This document shows positions 34,391 to 45,244 of a stretch of DNA of 64,000 bases, in pieces. This stretch comes from Solen grandis (taxonomy: Eukaryota > Mollusca > Bivalvia > Adapedonta > Solenidae), in contig CM037777.1 in assembly GCA_021229015.1 (NCBI GenBank), positions 52,397,554-52,461,553 of the forward strand. The letters are read 5' to 3'. The position numbers and the translations under genes are program-made. How positions within the stretch are numbered: position 1 is the stretch's first letter; every line of letters starts with the position of its first letter. Below the pieces are notes generated by a model that had not been told where the DNA came from, ran no database searches, and worked only from the letters and a program-made list of their open reading frames with translations.

Positions 34391-34636
34391 TACTTTGAAC
34401 CCAGTTCACATATAGTTCAAGATAGTTGTCCATAGTGAGAACCTAGCTAACCTTAGCCAATTTGCTCATGGTTCAACGTAGTTAGCCGTATTTATACATA
34501 CTTCACCCTACTTAAACTTTCCTCTTTGGCCAATTTTGGACCTCTTTGACCTATTTCAATCTAATGTATGACAGAGGCACTATGGTTTACAACATTAACA
34601 TGAACTATGGAGCATACTGTAAGATTGCCACGGCTA

Positions 34637-34856
34637 TAACCCTTTGCTTCATACAGACTCATTTTGACACATTGGCAAACAGAGCAGACCCAGATCAGAC
34701 AGCGTCTCCTCTGTTTGCTCATACAACATTGTAGCTCAGTTTCTACACTGTTGGTGTGGCAAAAAAGAATTCATGACACCATGCACCATTTTAAGTTCAG
34801 TCAATAAATATTCAAGTCATAATTTCTCCATGAATATTCATGAGGTAAAGGGTTAA
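34637..34856. mobile_element. TTAA-type MITE, CAAACAGAG family
   Basis: A 220-bp unit from TAACCCTTTGCTTCATACAG to ATGAGGTAAAGGGTTAA. The interior GGCAAACAGAGCAGACC..CAGATCAGACAG..CTCCTCTGTTTGCTC forms an imperfect hairpin. It is a different body from the 242-bp MITE but shares the TTAACCCTTT / AAAGGGTTAA ends. Related fragments occur near 14385, 30147, 44519-45001 and 57330. Confidence 0.65.
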
Positions 34857-35008
34857 AGATTGGTGAGTAGATTTTATTCTTTTTTTCTCCTAGAAAACAG
34901 ATTCTGGTAAATATTTCATCGAAGTAAATGTAGCTCCCAAATGCCTCACTGAAATAGTTTCATGGCTCTCTTGGTATGATTTTTTTTTAGATTTTAAGAT
35001 ATTTTGTT

Positions 35009-35100
35009 TGGTTTAACTGTGGTTTTCTGCAGATCAGGCTTTATGTGGTACAGTACCTAATAAGTGCGTCAAAAAGAGTCTATATGAGGGAAAGGGTTAA
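35009..35100 (+). mobile_element. TTAA MITE (copy 6, 3' fragment)
   Basis: The last 92 bases of the 242-bp MITE (GTTTAACTGTGG to AAAGGGTTAA) with a small duplication (GTACAGTACC). The 5' part and hairpin are missing. Confidence 0.8.
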
Positions 35101-35396
35101 GTAAGATAGAGAGAAAGGGTAAGTGGAACACTGACCAAACATTTGTTGTATACATGTACATGGATTTATTTACCAATGAGTTTCAACCATCATCAGTCTT
35201 TAACAAGGTAGAAAATAAAATAAAACTCTCATCATTTTCTTTTCCTTTTTATTATTAATTCAATAATCTGCATTTGAAAAAAGCAAATGTTTTAGAAAAA
35301 AGATTTTTTGACATTGTGTTTTCATAGAAAAACAAAAGATAACGTTAAATTCACTAAACATTAAATTCACTAGAATGGTCAGCTATTATTTTCCAG

Positions 35397-36741
35397 GTTG
35401 TGCACTGCTGTTGTGTTTATACCATCTGAGGTGCAGAATCTGATGAAATCAACAACACTGGCAGCATTCAAAGCAGAACTGAGCACTTCCCTAACAACTC
35501 TAACAACCAATGAGAAATCTGGGAAGGTCAACTTAAGAAAACTAAGTGATAAGAGAAATGCCATTTTAGAATCTATAGAGAGTCACGGTGAAATGCTGAA
35601 AGCAGAAATTGATAGAAAAATTGAAAAATCTAAAAAGGAAATAGAAGAAAAATATCAAATCATAGAGGGCCAGCTCCAAGAGGAGTTGGACAAAATTAGA
35701 AAATTCAAAGAAGAGTTGGAACAAAGTGTCAGTATGCTGGACATTGCTGAAAAACAGAAAAATGACTCACAGGTTTTTGTGTCATTAAAAAAATGTCAAG
35801 CTAAGATGATAGAATCAAAAAAGCACCATACCACCTTTACAAGATGGAGTGAAACTGTTCAACAGGAAATTGGAATTAACAAAGAAATAGAGGAGATTCT
35901 GAAGAAGTTCACATCACTGGGATCAGTCATTAACCAGCATTCAAAACCTTTCCTATACACAGTCAAAGGACAGAGGAAAGTGCAAGGGTGTCGAGAAGGG
36001 ACAGCATGCTACATAGCAGGTTCCTGTCAGCTTCCAGATGGTTCCTTCCTTCTGACAAACAACACAAACATGAAGATAGTCCATCTTGACAGCTCCTGCA
36101 GCAAGATAACTGACCAGTGTCCAGTTCCAGTATATCCATACGCTGTGTGTCTGACAGGGGACAAGGAAGCTGCTGTTAGTCTGGCCAATCAAACAATCCA
36201 GTTTGTCTCCGTGGGAACCAAGCTGGCCCTGACTAGGTCTGTGAAGCTTCATCATTTATGTATAGGCCTAGCCTTTAGCCAGGGGGAACTATTTGTGTCA
36301 GACAGTGGAAATCAAGTATATGTGTATGACACAGATGGGAATCCCCTCAGAACCCTGGGAACCAGCACACCAGGCCAAGGGAATGAATTTAGAGATACAG
36401 ACCATATTGCTGTCAGTTCAGATGGACAGAGAGTCTATGTTGCAGACCGTGCCACAGGCCTGGTGTGTGTGGACAGAAATGGAAAACGACTATTTACATA
36501 CAGGGACAGTCAACTGCAAGGTGCACATGGTGTATGCACTGATGACCACGGCAGTGTGTTTGTCTCTGGGTATAACTCTAACAGTGTTATACAACTGTCA
36601 GGGGACGGGCAGATGCTGGGGGTTCTATTGCAGTCCAGTGGAATACAGAAAACTTTCTCTGTCTGCTTTGATACAAGGAATAAGAGACTTCTTGCAACCA
36701 AGAGAAAAGACGTTTTTGTTACAGTTTATGAGCTTGAATAA
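35397..36741 (+). CDS. B-box/coiled-coil/propeller (TRIM-like, RING-less) protein, exon 2 with stop
   Basis: Begins after TATTATTTTCCAG; its first base completes Arg109 and the frame continues LCTAVVFIPSEVQN, giving the last zinc ligand of B-box 2 (Cys111). Residues about 155-285 are a long coiled coil rich in Lys, Glu and heptad Leu/Ile (MLKAEIDRKIEKSKKEIEEK and onwards). Residues about 300-556 form a C-terminal propeller of the NHL/six-bladed type; repeated strand motifs include GELFVSDSGNQVYVYDTDG, DGQRVYVADR and GSVFVSGYNSNSVIQLSGDG. The frame ends with GAATAA at 36741, so the gene is complete: 1671 coding bases over two exons. It resembles the large bivalve sets of TRIM2/TRIM3/TRIM56-like genes (family knowledge); I do not assign a symbol. 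The large 3' exon is intact, with no frameshift. Confidence 0.92.
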
Positions 36742-36894
36742 TATCACTGACAGTAAAGCATTATAGGAGCACAACACAAGAACAAAGGCTTTGTCAGTAT
36801 AGCAAGCAATACTTTCAGGAGTCCCCACTGGTAAAAACCCCCCATGTAAAACTTGTGCCAGATAGAGACAAGAAAATAATGGAAATGGGTTATG

Positions 36895-37252
36895 ATCCCT
36901 GAACTGCACTGATCTTTCAAAAGTGCATAATGCTGATGTGCGCGACACACCTTTGTGTTATGACAAACACTTCTTTATAGTTTCATGAATATCCAAACAT
37001 AGATATGGAAGTTATAGAGTGAAAATGTCGCCTATAAATAGACATCTTCTAACAACTCCTGTGACCTTGGCCTTTCTAGGACGCATATAGTTGATGCGCG
37101 TGACACACCCTTGGGTTATGAAGAATACTTCTCTCAAGTCTTATTGAAATCCATCCATAAATATCGATGTTATGGAGTGGACACGAAAGCAGGATGGACA
37201 TAAGGACGCGAACAAACCTATAGTCCTCAACTGGTTTCACCGGTTGAAACAA
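36895..37252 (+). mobile_element. Decayed pearl-like element downstream of the B-box gene
   Basis: Two diverged units with GCGACACACC..TGTGTTATGA and GTGACACACCCTTGGGTTATGA, then GGACATAAGGACG and a family B-like tail (ACAAACCTATAGTCC..CACCGGTTGAAAC). Confidence 0.5.
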
Positions 37253-38615
37253 ATAAGGTTTTGTAAAGAGCTATCATATCTAATATTCATTTAATCTAGT
37301 ATGAGGAGTGTCCAAGAAGTTTGTGGATTCCTACATTAGCACAAACAAGATGTGTTCAAATAAACACAATTCCCCCCACCTACCCGCCTGAGTGAAACAC
37401 CTTTTTGCACCACCCCATGGAGTCAGATGTCAAAAAACTGATGTCACTTGAAATCTATTCATAATGGAGTATGCTAAATATAAAGACTTTATACCATAAG
37501 GAGTTTATGAGTTATGTTCTGGACAAAAAAAAAATCTTTATATTAAAACATCAACTAGAACTTCAATGAATGTTATGGAATACCCACTCATATTGCTGTG
37601 TCACAGAAAAAAAGCATGGGCCATAACACCAAAGAGTTCCTTCATGCAATCTTAGGATAATATTTGAGGAAGTTATAAAAAAAAAATCATGTGGAATTAG
37701 GGTTCTTGGACATGGCACTTCAAGTACTTGCTATCTATCTATATCTTAAGTTTCAAGTAAATCCCTTTGATAGTTTTCAAGCTATACTCAAGACAAAATT
37801 AATCATTATTAATAAAAAAACAAAGTGCCATAAATCTGTTATAAAACATTCCAATTTCATGCTGATATGCACAATAGACTTGGTATTAATCAATCCTGTG
37901 AATTTTCATCTAATTCAAGGCAGGAGTTTTGAAGAAGTACAGTCACAAAAGTATGATACAAATTGCTAAAAATACAAAGGGCTATAACTCTGTAATAAAT
38001 ATACCAATGTTATGTAAAACTAGACTTGATATTGCTCAATCCTGCGACGTTTCATCAATTCAGACAAGGGGCTACGGGTGTGTGGACAAGATTTTATCAA
38101 AAATACAAAGGACCACGATTCTGTGATAATTCATACAACCCAAATAAGCACAACTAGAGATGATACTTATAAATCCTGTAAAGTTTCATCAAATTTATGC
38201 CAGGGGTTTTGGAGATTAAATGCATTCAAGATTTTGTCCAAAAAAAATAAAAATCAAACAAACAAAAAAACAACAACAAAGAACAGAACTGTGTGACTTC
38301 CAAACCTGACTGATCACCCTCCACCCCTCTTTCACTCTCTCAATTAACTGGATTCATATCAATACACAAGTTGTATACAGTCTGAATACATTTTGTGTTC
38401 ATAAAACTCTTTTAAAACAGATTTTTTAACACCAGCATTTGTGTGTTAATATACTTATGTTCCGTAAGTGAATTTTATATCACTGATTTGTTATCTTACA
38501 ATATATGAAATTGTATTAAGCTGGGGAAAGGGCTGTACCAAAGTTGGATAGAATGTGTGGCATAAACCCATTTCAAGTTTGTTTGTTTAAATAACATGTT
38601 TAACACCAGTGTTAC
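37253..38615. other. Intronic decayed repeat DNA, no gene
   Basis: Three or four diverged tandem units (AAAGGGCTATAACTCTG, CCTGCGACGTTTCATC and similar) between about 37600 and 38280 look like an old pearl-type core. No exon was found other than the SPT20 one at 38616. Confidence 0.45.
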
Positions 38616-38771
38616 CTCATATGGAAGTTTAAACGTTTCTGTCTCCACTCCAGCCTTGCTCTTCAACATTAAAGAGTACCCCTCATTGCCTGGGTACAAA
38701 TTCAGGATGAGGCAGTTCAGTTTGTCTCGCCGCACTAACTTCGACAACAGGTTGGTGTTGCATAGTAGTTT
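38616..38771 (-). CDS. SUPT20H: SPT20 homologue, coding exon 4 (diagnostic SPT20 block)
   Basis: A 156-base minus-strand exon between acceptor TTGTTGGTTTACAG and donor GTAACAC, phase 0 at both ends, encoding 52 residues. It contains the most conserved part of the family: LNLYPGNEGYSLMLKSKAG followed by TETFKLPYE, which I recognise from metazoan SUPT20H (also called p38IP/FAM48A). SPT20 is a structural subunit of the SAGA histone-acetylating coactivator; the human protein also binds p38 MAP kinase and has a reported autophagy role (family knowledge). Clear residue-level identity makes this assignment firm. Confidence 0.93.
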
Positions 38772-38826
38772 CTGTAAACCAACAAAATGAGCCTATAAAC
38801 AGGACCAGGTTACATATCCCTAAGGA

Positions 38827-41800
38827 AACAAGAGCTGTCAGAGGACAGCACACTCAACTATTCAAAATGCTTGTTGGTAAATCAAATCAAATCTATTTCA
38901 TTTCTTGCCCTTCACATACCCTGTATATAATAATAGTAAAAAAAAAAGATATACCTTGATAGTCTGATACCCCTTAATATTTTTATGATATCTAAAATCA
39001 ATCCCATGCCTAGTTACTGAGACATTAGCACAATAACACTGTGCATGCAAAACTTTAACCAAAAATCCAAGTTAGAAAAGGGCCATAATTTGCATAAAAT
39101 TCAGTCCAAAAGTTATCCTCCTTAGTTTTCTGGTGCCCCTGAAGACACTCCTTAACTTTCTAGTCAATTCCACAAGCAATTTCTGAGATATAAGCTGGAT
39201 AGTAGCTTGAATGCAAAAGTTTAACCAAAATTCTAAGTTAAAAGGGGGTCATAATTTTTAATATATTCCATCAAGTGTTATCTTCCTTTATAGTATGATA
39301 CCCCTAAACATACTAAAGATGTTTCAAATCAATCCCATGCCTGGATACTGAGATATAAGCATGAAAGTAACTTGCATGAATAACTTTAACCAAAATTATT
39401 AAGTTAAACAAGAGCTGTCAGAGGACAGCACGCTCGACTATTCAAAATGCTTGTTGGTAAATCAAATGAAATCTATTTAAATTCTTGCCCTTCATAGTAA
39501 TAGTAAAAAATGATATACCTTGATAGTCTGATACCCCTTAATATATTTATGATGTCTAAAATCAATCCCATGCCTAGTTACTGAGACATAAGCACAAAAA
39601 CACTGTGCATGCAAAACTTAAACCAAAAATCCATGTTAGAAAAGGGCCATAATTTGCATCAGTCCAAAAGTTATCCTCCTGTTTTCTGATGCCCTTGAAG
39701 ACACACCTTAACTTTCTAGTCAATTCCACAAGCAATTTCTGAGATATAAGCTGGATAGTAGCTTGAATGCAAAAATTTAACCATAATTCTAAGTTAAAAG
39801 GGGGTCATAATTTTTAATTTATTCCATCAAGTGTTATCTTCCTTTGAAGTATGATACCCCTAAACATATTAAAGATATTTCAAATCAATTCCATGCCTGG
39901 ACTCTGAGATATAAGCATGAAAGTACCTTGCATGCAAAACTTTAACCAAAATGTCTAAGTTAAAAAAGGGGCCATAACTTGTAATATATTCCATCAAAAG
40001 TTATCAACCTTGATAGTATGATACCCCTAAGCATATTAAAGATGTTTCAAATCAATCCCATGCCTGGATACTGAGATATAAGCATGAAATTAACTTGCAT
40101 GCAAAACTTTAACCAAAATTTCTAAGTTAAAAAGGGCAATAATTTGTAACATATTCCATTAAGAGTTATCTACCATGAATGTATGATACCCCTAAATGTA
40201 TTAAAGATGTCTCAAATCAATCCCATACCTGGATACTGAGATATTAGCATAAAAGTACCTTGCATGCAAAACTTTAACCAAAATTTCTAAGTTAAAAAAG
40301 GGGCCATAACTTGTAATATATTCCATCAAAAGTTATCTACCATGAAAGTATGATACCCCTTAACGTATTAAAGATGTTTCAAATCAATCCCATGCCTGGA
40401 TACTGAGATATTAGCATGAAAGTACCTTGCATGCAAAACTTTAACCAAAATTTCTAAGTTAAAAAGGGGCAATAATTTGTAACAAATTCTATCAAGAGTT
40501 ATCTACATGAAAGTATGATACCCCTAACTATTAAGATGTTTCAAATCAATCCATGCTTGATACTGAGATATAAGCATGAGAGTACTTGCATGCAAAACTT
40601 TAACCAAAATTTCTAAGTTAAAAAGGGGCCATAATTTGTAATATATTCCATCAAGAGTTATCTAACTTGGTTGTCTGATGCCCCTGAACATATTTGTAAA
40701 CTTTCAAGTCAATACCATGAATGGTTATTGAGATACAAACTAGATAGTAGCTTGCACGCAAAACTTTAACCAAATGTTCTATTGCATGCAAAACTTTAAC
40801 CAAAATTTCTAAGTTAAAAAGGGTCCATAATTCTATATTCATCAAGAGTTATCTACCTTGGTTGTCTGATGCCCCTGAACATATTTATAAACTTTCAAGT
40901 CAATACCATAAATGGTTATTGAGATATAAGGTTGATAGTAACTTGCACGCAAAACTTTAACCAAAAGCTGCAACGCCAACGCCAACGCCGACGCCAGGGT
41001 GACTACAATAGCTCTCATATTCTACGAATAGTCGAGCTAAAAAGGGGCCATAACTTGTAATATATTCCATCAAAAGTTATCTACCTTGATAGTATGATAC
41101 TCTTAAACATATTAAAGATGTTTAAATTCAATCGCATGCCTGGATACTGAGATGTAAGCATGAAAGTAACTTGCATGCAAAACTTTAACCAAAATTACTA
41201 ATTTAAAAAGGGCAATAATTTGTAACATATTCCATCAAGAGTTATCTACCGTGAAAGTATGATACACCTAAACATATTAAAGATGTTTCAAATCAATCCC
41301 ATGCCTGGATACTGAGATATAAGCATGAAAGTACCTTGCATGCAAAACTTTAACCAAAATTTCTAAGTTAAAAAGGGGCCATAATTTGTAACATATTCTA
41401 TCAAGAGTTATCTACCATGAAAGTATGATACCCCTAAACATATTAAAGATGTTTCAAATCAATCCCATGCCTGGATACTGAGATATTAGCATGAGAGTAT
41501 TTTGCATGCAAAACTTTAACCAAAATTTCTAAGTTAAAAAGGGGCCATAATTTGTAATATACTCCATCAAGAGTTATCTACCTTGGTTGTCTGATGCCCC
41601 TAAACATATCCATAAACATTCAAGTCAATACCATGAATGGTTATTGAGATACAAACTAGACAGTAGCTTGCACGCAAAACTTTAACCAAATTTCTATTGC
41701 ATGCAAAACTTTAACCAAAATTTCTAAGTTAAAAAGGGGCCATAATTTATATTAAATTCAATCAAGAGTTATCTACCTTGGTTGCCTGATGCCCCTGAAC

Positions 41801-41946
41801 ATATTTATAAACTTTCAAGTCAATACCATAAATGGTTATTGAGATATAAGGTTGATAGTAACTTGCATGCAAAACTTTAACCAAAAGCTGCAACACCAAC
41901 ACAAGGGTGACTACAATAGATTCTTATTCTTCCAATAGTTGCGCTA
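38827..41946 (+). mobile_element. Pearl/Helentron-like element, family F, outer copy with long 166-bp array
   Basis: Starts AACAAGAGCTGTCAGAGGACAGCAC (AACAAGAG plus palindrome CTGTCAGAGGACAG) and ends CACAAGGGTGACTACAATAG..GCGCTAAAA. The core unit carries ATGCCTGGATACTGAGATA and GCATGCAAAACTTTAACC; starts at 39892, 40059, 40224 and 40391 give periods of 165-167 bp. A second full copy of the same family interrupts it at 39407-41040. The microsatellite here is GCCAAC/GCCGAC rather than GACG. Non-coding. Confidence 0.72.
39407..41040 (+). mobile_element. Family F element inserted inside another family F element
   Basis: A complete copy from ACAAGAGCTGTCAGAGG to ACGAATAGTCGAGCT. Its ends carry the inverted pair CTCGACTATTC (39432) and GAATAGTCGAG (41027). 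The flanks rejoin as AAGTTAA/AAAGGGGCC, exactly the unbroken core sequence of neighbouring units (for example 40615-40631), so the empty site is known and shows no target duplication beyond ambiguous A residues. Confidence 0.72.
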
Positions 41947-42126
41947 AAAAAATATATTTTTCTTTTTCTACATAGAAATACATTCCTACAAAGCAAGCCA
42001 TATGTTTTCTTGCTTATTGTTCTTTTTTTTGTTCCACCAATCTCAAATCTCTTTCTGAGAAAACCCCATGAGAAATATAAATCTACAGCTGTAAGAGGCA
42101 GCTGTCCCTCTCAATGTAACACTTAC

Positions 42127-42193
42127 CTTGTCGTCAGGCTGCTTGGCCGTCTCTTCAATATGCAGCTCCAGCAGCTTCTGGTGAATGGATTTC
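42127..42193 (-). CDS. SUPT20H: SPT20 homologue, coding exon 3
   Basis: A 67-base minus-strand exon with acceptor GTGTGGTTTCAG and donor GTAAGTG. One base completes Gly with exon 2, then it reads KSIHQKLLELHIEETAKQPD followed by DK. Vertebrate SUPT20H has KSVFQKLYDLYIEE at the same position, directly before the conserved NLLEKLV block that matches exon 4. Strong splice sites and matching phases on both sides. Confidence 0.9.
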
Positions 42194-43330
42194 CTGAAAC
42201 CACACGTCAGCACTGGGTTCAGGTATCAAGTATTATGTTGATTAAGTATTGTCCAAACTGACATTCCATAATATGCACATAAGAATAGCATTTATATCAA
42301 AGCATTCTTTCAAAAGAAACAAATAATGAAAATCAAAATGAGTCTATACATTACACTGTATAAGGTTAAGGGTTAAACAGAATTAAACAATACTGTTGGG
42401 CCACAACCACAAATGTGTGCAAAGCTGAAATCATCACTGTGAAACCCTCAAGATTAATTCTCCAATAGTCAATTTAGACAGGTCATTCCACAAATAAGAG
42501 CTTCTGTAAGATATGACACAGTGCATAACTATCATAGCCTAATATTTGAAAAAAAAAACAAAAAAAAACAAAAAAAAACAAAAACATGAAATATTCAAGA
42601 GAGCTAAAGACATAACTGAAAAGGTGTGGTAGAAAAATTGGAAAGAAAACACCTTGCTTTGTGCACATCTTCATATGGGATGCTACCATGTGATCTATAA
42701 AACCAATGTTTATGAGCTTTATGAGCAGATATGTGGACAGACAGACAGATGGATAGGGTGATTCTGAAAATAATCTATATGTTACCTTGCATGAATATGC
42801 ATAACTAAATTGATATAACACACTCCTGTAAAGTTTCGTTCAATATCGACCAAGTGATTAAGAGAGAAAGCAAGTAAAAAAAAATCTCTATAGGGACTGA
42901 TTAGAACAAACAAAGGGCCATAATTCTATGAAAAGTAATCCAAACATCAACTGGCAAGAGCATGCAAAACAAAACTTAGTATCTCCTTAGGCACTCCTGG
43001 TAAGTTTCATCAAATTCAGACAACAGGTTTACAAAACAGAATGCACATAAATCTCTATGGGCACTGAACAGAAAATAAAATCACACCATAGGGCATTTAC
43101 TGTGAAAAATAATTCAAATGTAACCTGCATGGGTCCAGTATGCATATCTGCAACTGGTATCAATCGTTTGTTTGAATTTTAGTCCTTTAAGGCAAAAGAT
43201 ATAGGCGATGACAGCTGGACAGACAAGATGTATATTATATAACCCTTTGGTTGTCAAAAGGATGATATAATCATACACTGGAAAACTTTGCTACAACAGT
43301 CCAACATTAGGCACCAAATGTAATAGGTCA
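42194..43330. other. SPT20 intron with decayed repeats
   Basis: An (A8-9)C microsatellite at 42549-42585, and decayed pearl-like units (GGCCATAATTCTATG, AAGTTTCATCAAATTCAGACAAC) at 42820-43210. No exon. Confidence 0.45.
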
Positions 43331-43412
43331 GAAAATGTGAAACCAGCCAGAAATCAAACCCAGGACCTCTAGTCTACTGGATGTATGTTTACCAACAGAG
43401 CTATTGGCAAAC
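43331..43412 (-). repeat. tRNA-like SINE fragment
   Basis: On the minus strand TAGCTCTGTTGG (A-box-like) and GGGTTTGATTTCTGG (B-box-like) have tRNA spacing. Not a functional tRNA. Confidence 0.5.
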
Positions 43413-43545
43413 TTACACAAACCTCTAATAGACTAGTCATTCATATGGGTTATTTAGAGGTCAGAAAATATGGAATAAAACCAGTGATATTTTTCAACAC
43501 TTAAGGAAAGGCACATGTTTCACAATACTGACACATTTCACAAAT

Positions 43546-43787
43546 TTAACCCTTTCCCTCATATAGACTCATTTTGACGCACTCAATAGGTACCACATAA
43601 AGCCTGATCTGCAGAAAACCACAGTTAAACCTTACCAAATTTAATTGTAAAGTCCTCATTTCCAGACCACTGAGGAGCAGCGAACAGCATAAAACCTGAT
43701 CAGCCTGCAAGTTACTCGCAGGCTGATCTGGTTTTATGTTGTTTGCATAGGTCTTTTCATGGTTTCCTCTATGAGGGAAAGGGTTAA
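43546..43787 (-). mobile_element. TTAA MITE (copy 7, full length)
   Basis: A 242-bp reverse-oriented copy with both TTAA ends and the complete internal hairpin (GCGAACAGCATAAAACC ... GGTTTTATGTTGTTTGC). Confidence 0.87.
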
Positions 43788-44322
43788 GAAAAACTAGAAA
43801 AAAAATGCAATGAATTGTATATCCATTCTTAAGTTTATATATACAATAACTATTTTTGGTGTGTTCTAGGAAATGAAACAACTAAGATCTGAAACACTGT
43901 CAGACATGTTGTTTTTTGTTTTTGCAACAAAACTGGAGGAAATTGTCACCCCTTCTCTTAAAGAGAAATTTTTTTCTATGTTTATTTTTTAAAAGTATAT
44001 CAACAGGCACTCATGGAGCAGGACAATGCCTTGCAACAAATCACTAAATATAAACAGTTACTCTTGGTAGCATCAATTAATGTCTACCTTTTTATTGAGA
44101 ATAAAAATATTCCTTTTTCATGTTCTTTGGTTATGATATTATAAACAATTATTTAAGCCTTGGTTAATATCACAATTCCACAGCCAGGTGAAAAAGTCTA
44201 GAATGATATTCAGCACATTATAGTAAAATAATTCATTATTTAAAACATGATATAACAAACATTTGAAAAGTTTCCTGACATGTTTCCAATCTCCATGACA
44301 ACTTATTGTATATAAAGCTTAC

Positions 44323-44393
44323 CCCTTGGTTGAAGCAGTGATTGGTGAGGACAGGAGCGCTGCAGGGTTCTGTCTGCCCAGGGCCACAAGATA
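44323..44393 (-). CDS. SUPT20H: SPT20 homologue, coding exon 2
   Basis: A 71-base minus-strand exon between acceptor TCTATTCCAG and donor GTAAGC. Reads YLVALGRQNPAALLSSPITA followed by STK and leaves GG, which forms Gly with exon 3. It joins exon 1 to give ERVVEYAEYLVALGRQNP, matching the LDRAEYVIESARQRPP helix at the N terminus of vertebrate SUPT20H. Confidence 0.87.
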
Positions 44394-44518
44394 CTGGAAT
44401 AGATCAACAACACATTTACCATGTAGCTGTATACCAAGTGTCATGTCAACCAGTCAGTACAAGTCCTTTCATACTAAAATAAGTACAGCTAAATGTAAAG
44501 CAGTCAACATATGTAACC

Positions 44519-45001
44519 TTATACCTCATGCAGACATATCTTGACACCTTTGTTTTAAAAAACAACAAAAAAAAACCAAAAAAAACACACACACAACAAC
44601 AACACTGTCTCCTCTATTTGCTCATACAAATGTTATTATAGCTCAGATTTCACAGTCTGTATCACTATGGCAATGTAATACCTATTTTTTATATGATATT
44701 TAAAGTTCTGTTTCTTAACCTTTTACCCCATGAATATCCATGAGCAAATTTATAACTTGAATTACTATAATCATTAATTAATTGAACTTAAATGGTTTAT
44801 GAAATCATTAATTATTCTTTGCCACACAAACTGTGTAGAAATTGAGCTATAATATTTTATCAGCAAACAGAGGAGCAGAAGAGCTGTCTGATCTGGGTCT
44901 TCTCTGTTTGCCAATACATCAAAATAAGTCTATATGAAGTAAAGGGTTAATATTCAACAAGTAAAAACTCTGTACATGAATATTCATGAGGTAAAGGGTT
45001 A
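44519..45001. repeat. Composite of TTAA-type MITE fragments (CAAACAGAG family)
   Basis: Two inverted fragments of the family seen at 34637: CTCCTCTATTTGCTCATAC near 44608 and GCAAACAGAGGAGCAG near 44863, the latter ending ATGAAGTAAAGGGTTAA at about 44950. A further ATGAATATTCATGAGGTAAAGGGTTAA-type end lies at about 44976-45001. Nested insertions and an ACACACAACAAC microsatellite interrupt the unit. Confidence 0.5.
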
Positions 45002-45244
45002 AGATGCCATGTTCAATATTCAAGAGAAAACTGTTTACTAAACATCTCACCTAGCAACCTATGCAGTATGCTGATTCTAACACAGGCAATTTTCAACCAA
45101 AATTTAGAATGAAGCCTTAGCTTTAATCCATTTTTGTAATTTTTCATCTTTTACCAAACTGCTTTTGCGGATTCTTTTTTTTTTAGTCATAAGTTTAATT
45201 ACTGCAAAAACCTGTGGCTTTATTCTTTGCATATATGAATCAAT

